Below, piece after piece: positions 49,705 through 57,006 of a stretch of 57,006 nucleotides of DNA. The number at the start of each line of letters is the position of its first letter. Positions within the stretch are counted from its first letter, which is position 1. The translations under genes were made by a program, and so were the position numbers. This DNA comes from JANQEA01 sp964530075 (GTDB lineage Bacteria; Bipolaricaulota; Bipolaricaulia; UBA7950; UBA9294): positions 1 to 57,006 of the forward strand of contig CAZGXU010000008.1 in the NCBI GenBank assembly GCA_964530075.1, written 5' to 3'. The notes under the pieces were generated by a model that saw nothing but the letters and a program-made list of their open reading frames with translations, ran no database searches and was not told the origin of the DNA.

Positions 49705-50223
49705 ATGAGACCGACGCTGCCGATCTGGACGATTCCGCTGTTGCTCGCGATCCTCGGTGTCATCCTTCTCGTGGGGCACTTCGGGACGGCGCCGAAGATC
49801 CTGGTCTCGATCGAAGCCCTGGTCTACTGCGGGTATCTGATCGCGCGAGCCCGGGGCGCCGACCGCGGCCCGCGTCCGGTGTCGAACCTGCTCGCCCTCT
49901 TCCCTGGACACCTTCTCCTGCTGTTGGCGATCTCGTCCCTGGCCGCGCCGGACCGGCTCGGCTACGTCTGGGCGATCGTTCCGCCGGCGACCGTCCTCTA
50001 CGACCTGATTGCGTGGAGGGGGCCGTTTCGGGTGCCGATTCGAACGTCGATCTCGGCCGTCCTCTACGCTATAATCTGGGCCGATCTCTTCTTCCTGCTG
50101 GAGCGCCTGATCGCGTTGACCAGGGAGTGGGACGAGAGGATCATCATCGTGGTGCTCGGTCTTGTCGGCTGCGCGTTCCTCGGCCTGGGGCTCTACCGAC
50201 ATCGACTCGCCGCGAAGGAGTGA
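49705..50223 (+). CDS. Membrane protein of unknown function
   Basis: A 172-residue protein with about five hydrophobic segments (IPLLLAILGVILLVGHFG, ILVSIEALVYCGYLIA, LLALFPGHLLLLLAISSL, LYAIIWADLFFLLERLIAL, IIIVVLGLVGCAFLGLGLY). No family motif is recognised. Its ATG abuts the mgtE stop and its own stop is four bases before the yajC ATG, so it belongs to the mgtE-yajC-secD unit. Confidence 0.75.
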   Translation: MRPTLPIWTIPLLLAILGVILLVGHFGTAPKILVSIEALVYCGYLIARARGADRGPRPVSNLLALFPGHLLLLLAISSLAAPDRLGYVWAIVPPATVLYDLIAWRGPFRVPIRTSISAVLYAIIWADLFFLLERLIALTREWDERIIIVVLGLVGCAFLGLGLYRHRLAAKE

Positions 50224-50227
50224 TGGG

Positions 50228-50608
50228 ATGAAACGATGGATTGCCGTTTTGACAGGTTGGTTTGCGGCCGGGAGCTACTGGATTGCACGCGCACAGGAAG
50301 TGAGCGGAAGCGGCGACACGCCGGGGGATACGACGGGCACGGCGTTCGGCGGGATGACGCCCCTGTTGATCATGCTCGCCGCCTTCGGCGTGATCTTCTA
50401 CTTCATGCTGATCCGGCCGCAGCGGAAGCGCCAGGCAAGGATGAACGAGCTGATCGGTGGCCTCAAGCGCGGCGACCGCGTGATCACCGCCGGCGGGATC
50501 TACGGAGAGGTCGACTCCGTCGGCGAGTCGTCGTTCGTGCTCACCCTTGAGGACGGCGCGAAGATCCGCGTCGCCAAGGCGAGCGTCACCCAGAAGCGGG
50601 ACAAGTAA
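50228..50608 (+). CDS. yajC: Preprotein translocase accessory protein YajC
   Basis: A 126-residue inner-membrane protein with an N-terminal hydrophobic stretch (WIAVLTGWFAAGSYWIARA), an additional segment before the family helix. The core helix PLLIMLAAFGVIFYFMLIRPQRKRQ is the YajC signature. The basic cytoplasmic domain follows with GDRVITAGGIYGEVDSV. YajC associates with SecDF. The ATG at 50228 lies ten bases before the secD ribosome-site region at its other end, so the two genes are coupled closely. Confidence 0.93.
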   Translation: MKRWIAVLTGWFAAGSYWIARAQEVSGSGDTPGDTTGTAFGGMTPLLIMLAAFGVIFYFMLIRPQRKRQARMNELIGGLKRGDRVITAGGIYGEVDSVGESSFVLTLEDGAKIRVAKASVTQKRDK

Positions 50609-50618
50609 AGGAGTTCGC

Positions 50619-52007
50619 ATGGCCCAGCAGCACCACCGCTCTCACATGACCCGCAACGACTGGATCCGGTTCGGGGTGGTTCTCCTCGTCGCGGTCGGTG
50701 CCTTGTACCTCGTCTATCCGTTCTGGCCGCTGCAGGACGTCGTGCAACTCGGACTCGACCTGCAGGGCGGGGTCCGGATGGTGCTGGAGGGCGAGGGCGT
50801 CGACCAGATGACCCCTGAACAGCGAACCGAGACGATCGACCGGCTGATCACGATCATCGACAACCGAATCAACCAGTACGGCCTCGCCAACACGGAGGTC
50901 CGCGTCTTCGGCGGGGATCGGATCCTCGTCAATCTCCCGGGTGCGACCGATCCGGACGAGGCGCGGCAGTTGATCGGACAGACCGCCCTGCTCGAGTTCC
51001 GGCGCGTCATCGAGGCGGGGACGAGCCCGCTCGACGACCTCACGCCGAGGTCGAGCACGCAGGAGGTCCTGCGGGACCGGGACGGGGTCCCGTACATCGT
51101 CGGGACGGATGTCCTCCTGACCGGAGCGGCCCTCTCCGACGCCAGCGTGCGAACGAGCACGTCGTTGACGTCGGCGGGTCAGTATCAGATCGCGCTCGAG
51201 TTCAACCAAGAGGGGGCGCAGGAGTTCGCCAAGATCCTCCTCCAGCTCGGCGCCGGGGAGCGGCTGGCGATCATCCTCGACAACACCGTCTACAGCGCTC
51301 CGGTTATCCAGGACAGCATCGTGCAGGTGGCGCGGAATCAGGGGTGGCGCGGCGTGCAAAACGGGACGAGCATCTCGGGAATCAACGACGCGGAGGAGGC
51401 GCGGATCCTCGCCATTGCCCTCCGCGCTGGCGCGCTGCCGGTCGCGGTGCGCGTCGCGGAGGAGACGACGATCGGCCCGACGCTCGGTGACGACTCGATC
51501 CGCCGCGGGATGATGACGATCGTCATCGGATTCCTTCTGATCCTCATCTATATGATGGTCCTCTACCGTGTGCTCGGCGTGGTGGCGAACCTGGCACTGA
51601 TTCTGAACATGCTGATCGTCTTCGGCGCGCTCGTCCTCTTCCAGGCCGTCCTCACGCTGCCCGGGATCGCCGGCATCATCCTCACGATCGGTATGACGGT
51701 CGACGCCAACGTGATCGTCTTCGAGCGGATCAAGGAGGAGCGGCGGACCGGGAAGTCCCCGCTCGCCGCGGTCCGATCCGGGTTCGAGAAGTCCCTGTCG
51801 ACGCTCCTCGACGCGAACATCACGACCCTGATCACGGCGCTGATCCTCCTTCTGTTGGGGACCGGACCGATCCGCGGATTCGCGATCACGCTCGGGATCG
51901 GCGTCGTGGGGAGCCTCTTCTGCGCGTTGGCCGCCAGCCGGCTGCTCCTCGAGAAGGCGGGGTTCTCCAACTTCATCCCGGCGCGCGTCGTGGAGACCGC
52001 CGAGTAG
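50619..52007 (+). CDS. secD: Protein translocase subunit SecD
   Basis: A 462-residue RND-type proton-driven component of the Sec machinery. LGLDLQGGVRMVLEGEG (about 44-60) is the SecD motif after helix 1. The periplasmic P1 domain follows, and VGTDVLLTGAALSDA is present. GGVxL-type C-terminal features occur in ALRAGALPVAVRVAEETTIGPTLGDDSIRRGM. The membrane half contains TIGMTVDANVIVFERIKEERR, the conserved D-x-N segment of helix 4. The start at 50619 follows AAAGGAG. SecF does not follow; holA converges 33 bases later. Confidence 0.95.
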   Translation: MAQQHHRSHMTRNDWIRFGVVLLVAVGALYLVYPFWPLQDVVQLGLDLQGGVRMVLEGEGVDQMTPEQRTETIDRLITIIDNRINQYGLANTEVRVFGGDRILVNLPGATDPDEARQLIGQTALLEFRRVIEAGTSPLDDLTPRSSTQEVLRDRDGVPYIVGTDVLLTGAALSDASVRTSTSLTSAGQYQIALEFNQEGAQEFAKILLQLGAGERLAIILDNTVYSAPVIQDSIVQVARNQGWRGVQNGTSISGINDAEEARILAIALRAGALPVAVRVAEETTIGPTLGDDSIRRGMMTIVIGFLLILIYMMVLYRVLGVVANLALILNMLIVFGALVLFQAVLTLPGIAGIILTIGMTVDANVIVFERIKEERRTGKSPLAAVRSGFEKSLSTLLDANITTLITALILLLLGTGPIRGFAITLGIGVVGSLFCALAASRLLLEKAGFSNFIPARVVETAE

Positions 52008-52040
52008 AGCCGGAACCGGTCGCGGCGAAGACGAGCGTCA

Positions 52041-53033
52041 TCAGCGCGTTCGCAAGGCGAACGCGGTCGCCCCTGGTCCTGCCTTGGAGGTTGTCCGTGA
52101 GGCGTCGGTGGCGGCCAGTACGAGTTCCATCAGGGCGTCGTCGGGGCGCACGAGTCCACCCTTGATCCGTCGATCGAGGTCGACCCCGCACCGGAGCGCG
52201 GCGGCCAGCTCCTTCAGCGACCGTCGCTGCGCCTGCCCGATCAACCGCCGCAGGAGCCAATCCTGAATGCCGACCGCCGCCGCCATCTCTGGCTTTGTGG
52301 TCTTCCGGTCGAGCAGCAGGCGGATCATCGCCAGGCGGGTCAGGTGGCGGAGGATCCCGCCGAGGATCCGCCCCGGATCCTCCCGCAACTCTCGGAGCTC
52401 CGTGAGTGCCGCGTTCAGGTCGCCCTCGCCGAGCCGGTCGTAGAACGGGTAGACCGTCCGCTCCGCGCTCGGGAAAACCGTCCGCTTGACCGTGGCCTCG
52501 TCGAGCGGACGGTCCGGCGCGAGGGCGCGGAGCTTGTCCGCCTCCTGGGCGATCGTCAGGAGGTCGTTTCCGCAGCGATGGAGGAACTCGCGGAACGCCG
52601 GTCCGGTCAGTTCGACGCCCCGCTCGGCGAGGATCTCCCTCGCGCTTCCGGGGACGGCGTTCCCCCGCGGGGCGGGGAGCGGCACGAGGGCATCGCGGGC
52701 CTCGGCCGCCTTCGCGATCGGGTCGGTCGCGCGTAGGTCGGCGGCGATCAGGGTGAGGTAGGTCCCCTCCGCGAACGGGACTTCCAGGAGTCGGGCGAAC
52801 GACTTCGGGACCCGGACCTTCTCCACGCGCCGAACGACAAAGTGGCGCCCGAGCGCAAACAGGGAGAGCGACGTGAGATCGAGCTCCAGCGTCCCGACTT
52901 GGACCTCGTCGGCGAAGCGGACGTGCCGCTCGAGGTTCGGGTCCTCCGCGCGGAGCGCCGCCTCGCGGGCGGCGAGCGCGCGCTCGCACCGGTACGGATC
53001 GCCGGTGAACACCCTCAGGATCGGCTCGCTCAT
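52041..53033 (-). CDS. holA: DNA polymerase III delta subunit
   Basis: A 330-residue clamp-loader subunit that opens the beta clamp. The AAA-like N-domain begins VFTGDPYRCERALAARE. SLSLFALGRHFVVRRVEKV and YLTLIAADLRATDPIAKA match the delta core. LLTIAQEADKLRAL and the C-terminal collar domain (ILGGILRHLTRLAMIRLLLDRK) are typical. Sequence conservation is low in this family, so the assignment rests on pattern and length. It is convergent with secD. Confidence 0.85.
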   Translation of the reverse strand: MSEPILRVFTGDPYRCERALAAREAALRAEDPNLERHVRFADEVQVGTLELDLTSLSLFALGRHFVVRRVEKVRVPKSFARLLEVPFAEGTYLTLIAADLRATDPIAKAAEARDALVPLPAPRGNAVPGSAREILAERGVELTGPAFREFLHRCGNDLLTIAQEADKLRALAPDRPLDEATVKRTVFPSAERTVYPFYDRLGEGDLNAALTELRELREDPGRILGGILRHLTRLAMIRLLLDRKTTKPEMAAAVGIQDWLLRRLIGQAQRRSLKELAAALRCGVDLDRRIKGGLVRPDDALMELVLAATDASRTTSKAGPGATAFALRTR

Positions 53034-53161
53034 GACGCGCTCCCGGACACGTCGGACATGGTAGTGCGCCGGCCTGCGGCGTTCAAAGCTCGCCGCACGT
53101 TGCTCCGAGAGCGTTGGTGGCGTTCCGATCGAATGCGGCGGTGGGAATCGGCCGTCGTTCG

Positions 53162-55333
53162 CTAGCGGGTCGGTTTTGGCGGTCGGCCCCGTCTCTCCGG
53201 ATCGCGCCTCATCGACAGGCCGAACCGCTCCCGCTCGACGTCGACATCGACCACGGTGACGTTCACCCGCTGGCCGACCCGGACGACGGCCGACGGGTGC
53301 GCGACATAGCGATCGGCGAGCTGGCTAATGTGAACGAGCCCGTCCTGGTGGACGCCGACGTCGACGAACGCGCCGAAGTCGACGACGTTGGTCACGATCC
53401 CCGGCAGCGCCATCCCGACGGCGAGGTCCTCGATCGTCCGCACGTCCTCGGAGAAGGAGAACGCCTCGAACGACTCGCGCGGGTCGCGCCCCGGCTTGGC
53501 GAGCTCGGCGAGGATGTCGGTCAACGTCGGGAGGCCGACGTCCTCCGTGACGTAGCGCTGCAGATCGATCCGGTCGCGCAGCGCCTCGTCGGCCATCAGG
53601 TCGGCGACGGTGCAGCCGAGGTCGGCCGCCATCCTCCGGACGATGTCGTAGCTCTCCGGGTGGACGGCGCTCGCGTCGAGCGGATCGTCCCCGTCGTGGA
53701 TCCGGAGGAACCCGGCGGCCTGCTCGTACGCCTTCGGGCCGAGCTGCGGGACCTCCTTCAGCTCTTCCCGGCTCCGAAACGGGCCGTGCTCGTCCCGGTG
53801 GGCGACGACGTTCTCCGCAAGCTTCGGGCCGAGCCCGGAGACGCGCGACAGGAGCGGGACGCTCGCCGTGTTCGCCTCGACACCGACCGCGTTCACGCAG
53901 CGCTCGACCACGTCGTCGAGCGCCCCGCGGAGCCTGGTCGGATCGACGTCGTGCTGGTACTGGCCGACGCCGATCGACTTCGGATCGATCTTCACCAGCT
54001 CGGCGAGCGGGTCCATCAGCCGGCGACCGATCGAGACCGCGCCGCGAACGGTGACGTCCTGGTCGGGGAGCTCGCGCCGCGCGATCTCGGAGGCCGAATA
54101 GACGGACGCGCCGCTCTCGTTGACGAGGACGATCGGGATCGTCCGGGCGGCGTCGAGCGCGCGGACGAGCGCTTCGGTTTCCCGGCTTGCGGTCCCGTTG
54201 CCGATCGCGATCGCCTCGATCGCGTAGGTCCGGACGAGATCGGCGATCGTCTGCCCGGCGAGCGCCCGCTCGCGCTCCGCGCCGGCGATGTGGACGACCG
54301 CGTGCGTCAGGAGCCGTCCCTGAGCGTCGAGGCAGACGACCTTGCAGCCCGTCCGGTACCCCGGATCGATCGCCAGGACACGCTTCTGCCCGAGCGGCGG
54401 CGCCATCAGCAGTTCCCGGAGGTTGTCGGCGAAGACGCGGACCGCCTCCTCGTCCGCCCGCTCCTTCAACCGGGCGCGGACCTCGTTCTCGATCGAGGGC
54501 CCCATCAGCCGCTTGTAGCCGTCCTCGACGGCCGCGGCGACCTGATCGGCGGCGGCGCCCCGTCCGCGGACGAATCGGCGCTTCAGCGCGGAGAACGCGG
54601 CTTCGTCGTCCGGGCGGGCGGACAGGCGGAGTACGCCCTCGCGCTCGGCGCGGAGGATCGCGTGGATCCGGTGACCGGGCGCCTCGGCCAGCGGCTCCTC
54701 CCACTCGAAGTAGTCGCGGTACGTCGCCCCGTCCTCCTCCTTCCCATGGACGACCCGGGCGCGGAGAATGCCCTCCCTCTCGAACAGCCTGCGGATCTCC
54801 GCCCGCGCCTCGGCCGACTCGTTGATCGTCTCGGCGAGGATGTCGCGCGCCCCGGCGAGCGCCGCCTCGACGTCGTCGACGCCGTTCTCCGGGTCGACGA
54901 AGCTTTGCCCCGCGGCTTTCGGATCGGTCGATGGATCCTGCGCGAGGAGCATCTCCGCCAGCGGCTCGAGTCCCCGCTCGCGGGCGATCATCGCCCGCGT
55001 CCGCCGCTTCGGCCGGTACGGCAGGTAGAGGTCCTCGAGCTCGGCCATTGTCTCGGCGCGAGCGATCGCGGCCCTCAGCCCGTCGGTGAGCAACCCGCGC
55101 TCCGCGAGCGAGGCGAGGATCGACTCCCGACGATCGGCGAGGGCCCGGAGCTGTTCGAGGCGGTCGCGGATCGACGCGATCGCGACCTCGTCGAGCGATC
55201 CGGTCCGCTCCTTCCGATACCGGGCGATGAACGGGACCGTCGCCCCGTCGCCGAGCAACTTCGCGGCCGCCTCCACCTGGCGGGGCGACAGCAGCAGTTC
55301 CGTCGCAATCCGACCGTAGTATTCGTTCAGCAT
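53162..55333 (-). CDS. tex: Transcription accessory protein Tex
   Basis: A 723-residue RNA-binding protein. The N-terminal helical region contains TVPFIARYRKERTGSLDE and LEDLYLPYRPKRRTRAMIARERGLEPLA. A YqgF/RuvX-like domain begins VLAIDPGYRTGCKVVCLD (about 325). Helix-hairpin-helix motifs follow (SRVSGLGPKLAENVVAHRDEHGPF and QLGPKAYEQAAGFLRI). An S1 domain closes the protein (GIVTNVVDFGAFVDVGVHQDGLVHISQLAD, about 640-700). Length and order match the family. The ATG follows GGAGGGTGG. Confidence 0.95.
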   Translation of the reverse strand: MLNEYYGRIATELLLSPRQVEAAAKLLGDGATVPFIARYRKERTGSLDEVAIASIRDRLEQLRALADRRESILASLAERGLLTDGLRAAIARAETMAELEDLYLPYRPKRRTRAMIARERGLEPLAEMLLAQDPSTDPKAAGQSFVDPENGVDDVEAALAGARDILAETINESAEARAEIRRLFEREGILRARVVHGKEEDGATYRDYFEWEEPLAEAPGHRIHAILRAEREGVLRLSARPDDEAAFSALKRRFVRGRGAAADQVAAAVEDGYKRLMGPSIENEVRARLKERADEEAVRVFADNLRELLMAPPLGQKRVLAIDPGYRTGCKVVCLDAQGRLLTHAVVHIAGAERERALAGQTIADLVRTYAIEAIAIGNGTASRETEALVRALDAARTIPIVLVNESGASVYSASEIARRELPDQDVTVRGAVSIGRRLMDPLAELVKIDPKSIGVGQYQHDVDPTRLRGALDDVVERCVNAVGVEANTASVPLLSRVSGLGPKLAENVVAHRDEHGPFRSREELKEVPQLGPKAYEQAAGFLRIHDGDDPLDASAVHPESYDIVRRMAADLGCTVADLMADEALRDRIDLQRYVTEDVGLPTLTDILAELAKPGRDPRESFEAFSFSEDVRTIEDLAVGMALPGIVTNVVDFGAFVDVGVHQDGLVHISQLADRYVAHPSAVVRVGQRVNVTVVDVDVERERFGLSMRRDPERRGRPPKPTR

Positions 55334-55404
55334 CCGCCACCCTCCGTGCGAAGTCGCCAGACCGTACGGGGCGGGGTCGGCTGCGTCAAGGGAATCCCAT
55401 TTGT

Positions 55405-55433
55405 TTCGCAGTGCACGGTCGGCGGTGTAGAAT
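55405..55433 (+). promoter_or_regulatory. Candidate promoter of the lamin-tail/exonuclease gene
   Basis: TTCGCA (55405-55410), a 17-base spacer and TAGAAT (55428-55433) give a start near 55440, just ahead of the GTG and TTG start candidates of the next gene. Confidence 0.5.
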
Positions 55434-55455
55434 CGATCCTGTTGTGTTCTTGCAG

Positions 55456-56859
55456 TTGGGTACAAAGAAACGTGCGCTGATCATAGCCGTTCTCGAACTC
55501 GCAGCCCTCCTTGGGTGTGGGGGTGCTACCTCTGTCTCATCTGGAGGGATCCCGGATCTGCTGATCACCGAGGTCTCGGCTCACGATCCCGAGTTCGTCG
55601 AGCTGTACAACCTCACAGACCAGGAGGTGAGCCTGAAAGGATTCTGGTTCTGCTACTACCCTTCTAACAGAGATTCATGGAAAGATCCCTGGCGAAAAGC
55701 GGAGTTCGCCGAAAAGGCGACTATTCAGCCCCATGGTTACTTCCTTCTCACGTTCGGAGAAGAAACACCGGGGAGTGGCCTGTTGGCCGATTGGAACGTC
55801 TACTCCGGCAAGATGATCAAAGACAGTTCAGGCACCGTTGCTGTTTTGAATGGTGCGCCAGGACAGGGAGAAGTCATTGATGCCGTTGGCTGGGGAGCCT
55901 GTCACCTGTCGTTAGGGTCTCCGGCTTCGGCGGCTCCCGAGGGTTGGGCAGTGACAAGGAAACCAGGAGTGAACGAGAATGAACCCTTTCAACACACGGG
56001 AGACAATGGGTCCGACTTCTCGCACGCGCCTCCATCGCCCTCCAGCGGAACTGTCGCGGCGAGCCTCGTAGGAAACGCTTTGCAAGTGAGCGGTCCTGAG
56101 GGAGCGCTTCGGACTCTCACGGTGTGCAATGCAGGCCCCACAACTCAGACGTTCTCGATACATGCCTCAAGCGACATCGGATTTCGGGCAATCCCACAGC
56201 CATCCAGTGTGATTCTCGGTCCCGGGGAATCCGCACGGGTTGTCATTCATCCGGCGGCGTACGAGCTCTACTCGGTTGATCTCGAGACCTCAGGGCTGGA
56301 TCCGAGGGACTGCTCGATCATCGAAGTGGCATGGATGCATTCTCGCTGTGGAGAGATCACACAAACGTACTCGTCCCTTGTCCACCTCGAAGGGGAACTG
56401 GATCCGTATGTGACGTGGCTAACTGGGATTACGTCGGAGATGCTCGAGACAGCCCCTGCGTCTGAGGAGGTGATTCCACGGGTATTGGAGCAACTCAGCG
56501 GGAATCACGTTCTCTACTACAGCCAGAACCAGTTCGATCAGCGCTTCCTGGAGGCGGCCGCTACCTCACTCGGATTGAGGATGCCTGACATCCAATGGAT
56601 CAACGTCTTGCCCTGGGCAAGAGAGGCGCTGCCCGATCTACCGGATCACGAACTGAAGACGGTCGCCGAAGCACTGGCAATTGAAGGGCAACACCATCGG
56701 GCACTGTCGGATGCGCTTATGACAGGTCACGTCTTTCTGGAGGCGGTGCACCGGCTGGGAAGTTCGCTCCTCGTCACGATTCTGCCGGAAGGCACGGTAT
56801 TCCCCGTTGCCGCTGTCTGTCTTCCTGTCGATTCTTCGTTTCTCAGTTGTGACGAGTGA
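55456..56859 (+). CDS. Predicted lipoprotein: lamin-tail domain fused to DEDDh exonuclease
   Basis: About 467 residues from a TTG at 55456, chosen because it gives a textbook lipoprotein signal: KKR, a hydrophobic stretch, then LLGC with Cys about 21. GTG at 55444 is an alternative, and no ribosome site is visible. Residues 30-165 form a lamin-tail domain (LLITEVSAHDPEFVELYNLT, then VSLKGFWF). A short Ig-like segment follows to about 285. Next is a DnaQ-like exonuclease: YSVDLETSGL (first Asp/Glu), NQFDQRFLEA (second Asp), and HHRALSDALM (His and last Asp), so all DEDDh residues are present. Its base use is less GC-biased than its neighbours. A nuclease exported with a lamin-tail domain is unusual; DNA scavenging or surface DNA binding are possible roles. 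Confidence 0.75.
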   Translation: MGTKKRALIIAVLELAALLGCGGATSVSSGGIPDLLITEVSAHDPEFVELYNLTDQEVSLKGFWFCYYPSNRDSWKDPWRKAEFAEKATIQPHGYFLLTFGEETPGSGLLADWNVYSGKMIKDSSGTVAVLNGAPGQGEVIDAVGWGACHLSLGSPASAAPEGWAVTRKPGVNENEPFQHTGDNGSDFSHAPPSPSSGTVAASLVGNALQVSGPEGALRTLTVCNAGPTTQTFSIHASSDIGFRAIPQPSSVILGPGESARVVIHPAAYELYSVDLETSGLDPRDCSIIEVAWMHSRCGEITQTYSSLVHLEGELDPYVTWLTGITSEMLETAPASEEVIPRVLEQLSGNHVLYYSQNQFDQRFLEAAATSLGLRMPDIQWINVLPWAREALPDLPDHELKTVAEALAIEGQHHRALSDALMTGHVFLEAVHRLGSSLLVTILPEGTVFPVAAVCLPVDSSFLSCDE

Positions 56860-57006
56860 TGATGCTCAACACATGCTCTCGGTTGAGGCTGCAAGGGCTG
56901 CAAGTGATTACGGGGTCAAAGCATACTTCCTGCCGTGGTTGGTGTCTCTGGCTCCACTTTGACAGCCTTTTGGCGTTTCCACAGACCTCGATGCGAAGGG
57001 AACCGG
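56860..57006. other. Window end; possible frameshifted tail
   Basis: Just before the exonuclease stop, another frame reads SVVTSDDAQHMLSVEAARAA and then SDYGVKAYFLPWLVSLAPL to a TGA at 56960-56962. This looks more protein-like than random high-GC DNA. It could be the original C-terminus lost by a frameshift near 56845, or a small separate product from the ATG at about 56873. The remaining bases to the end show nothing. Confidence 0.3.

Noticed and set aside
50070..50075. TATAAT inside the membrane-protein gene as a promoter for yajC-secD
   Set aside because: There is no acceptable -35 at 16-18 bases, and the bases are needed to encode a hydrophobic helix.

Overview
This is a high-GC, gene-dense bacterial chromosome segment with almost no accessory DNA. 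Signs of a diderm cell are a soluble (non-lipoprotein) periplasmic binding protein, a beta-rich exported protein that may be a barrel, and a lipoprotein-type signal peptide. A split transketolase, an archaeal/fungal-type aspartate-semialdehyde dehydrogenase, a plant-like cystathionine gamma-synthase and a fungal/Bacteroidetes-like ketol-acid reductoisomerase point to a deep-branching or candidate-phylum bacterium. The Bipolaricaulota/Acetothermia group is my tentative guess and is not established here. I see no rRNA, tRNA, CRISPR array, transposase or phage gene.

Layout. 1-5131: oligoribonuclease, a lone PKD domain, an unknown protein transcribed from a divergent promoter pair, a frameshifted beta-rich remnant, a cold-shock gene with a clear terminator, a HAD phosphatase and an exported beta-rich protein. 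5116-8517: a PadR-led operon for an iron/cobalamin/heme-type ABC importer. 8591-13078: a YfcE-like phosphodiesterase, a membrane thioredoxin-like protein, a patatin and a 7TM-PAS-GAF-GGDEF diguanylate cyclase. 13252-24863: one long branched-chain amino acid operon on the minus strand, in transcription order ilvB-ilvN-ilvC-leuA-leuC-leuD-cimA-leuB-ilvD, mostly joined by stop/start overlaps. It makes isoleucine by the citramalate route. It is headed by a promoter, a 27-residue leader peptide packed with Leu/Ile/Val codons, and a terminator with a perfect 10-bp antiterminator partner.

24900-29832: decayed acetyltransferase and methyltransferase remnants, a DmpA-type peptidase, an MTH1-like Nudix hydrolase, then a hydantoinase-family amidohydrolase beside aspartate carbamoyltransferase. 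29960-36008: the N-terminal half of transketolase, then a methionine/aspartate-family operon (cystathionine gamma-synthase, aspartokinase, Asd, a HAD-like protein). This operon also has a probable leader peptide, with three consecutive Met codons followed by an intrinsic terminator. The HAD-like protein has its motifs in circularly permuted order. 36036-38857: a Clp AAA+ ATPase lacking both the M domain and an obvious ClpP-binding tripeptide, under a sigma-70 promoter with a CIRCE-like operator, and a one-domain asparaginase.

39072-42695: a small secreted eight-cysteine peptide and a two-permease/one-ATPase ABC-2 exporter. 42692-48285: TauE/SafE, HD-domain protein, PepF peptidase, YbaK deacylase, a palindromic repeat cluster and a gamma-glutamyltransferase. 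48403-52007: mgtE, a membrane protein, yajC and secD, with no secF following. 52041-55333: holA and tex. 55456-56859: an unusual predicted lipoprotein joining a lamin-tail domain to an intact DEDDh exonuclease domain.

The strongest new observations are the two amino-acid attenuators (ilv and met), the permuted HAD protein coupled to asd, the lamin-tail/exonuclease lipoprotein and the minimal Clp ATPase.
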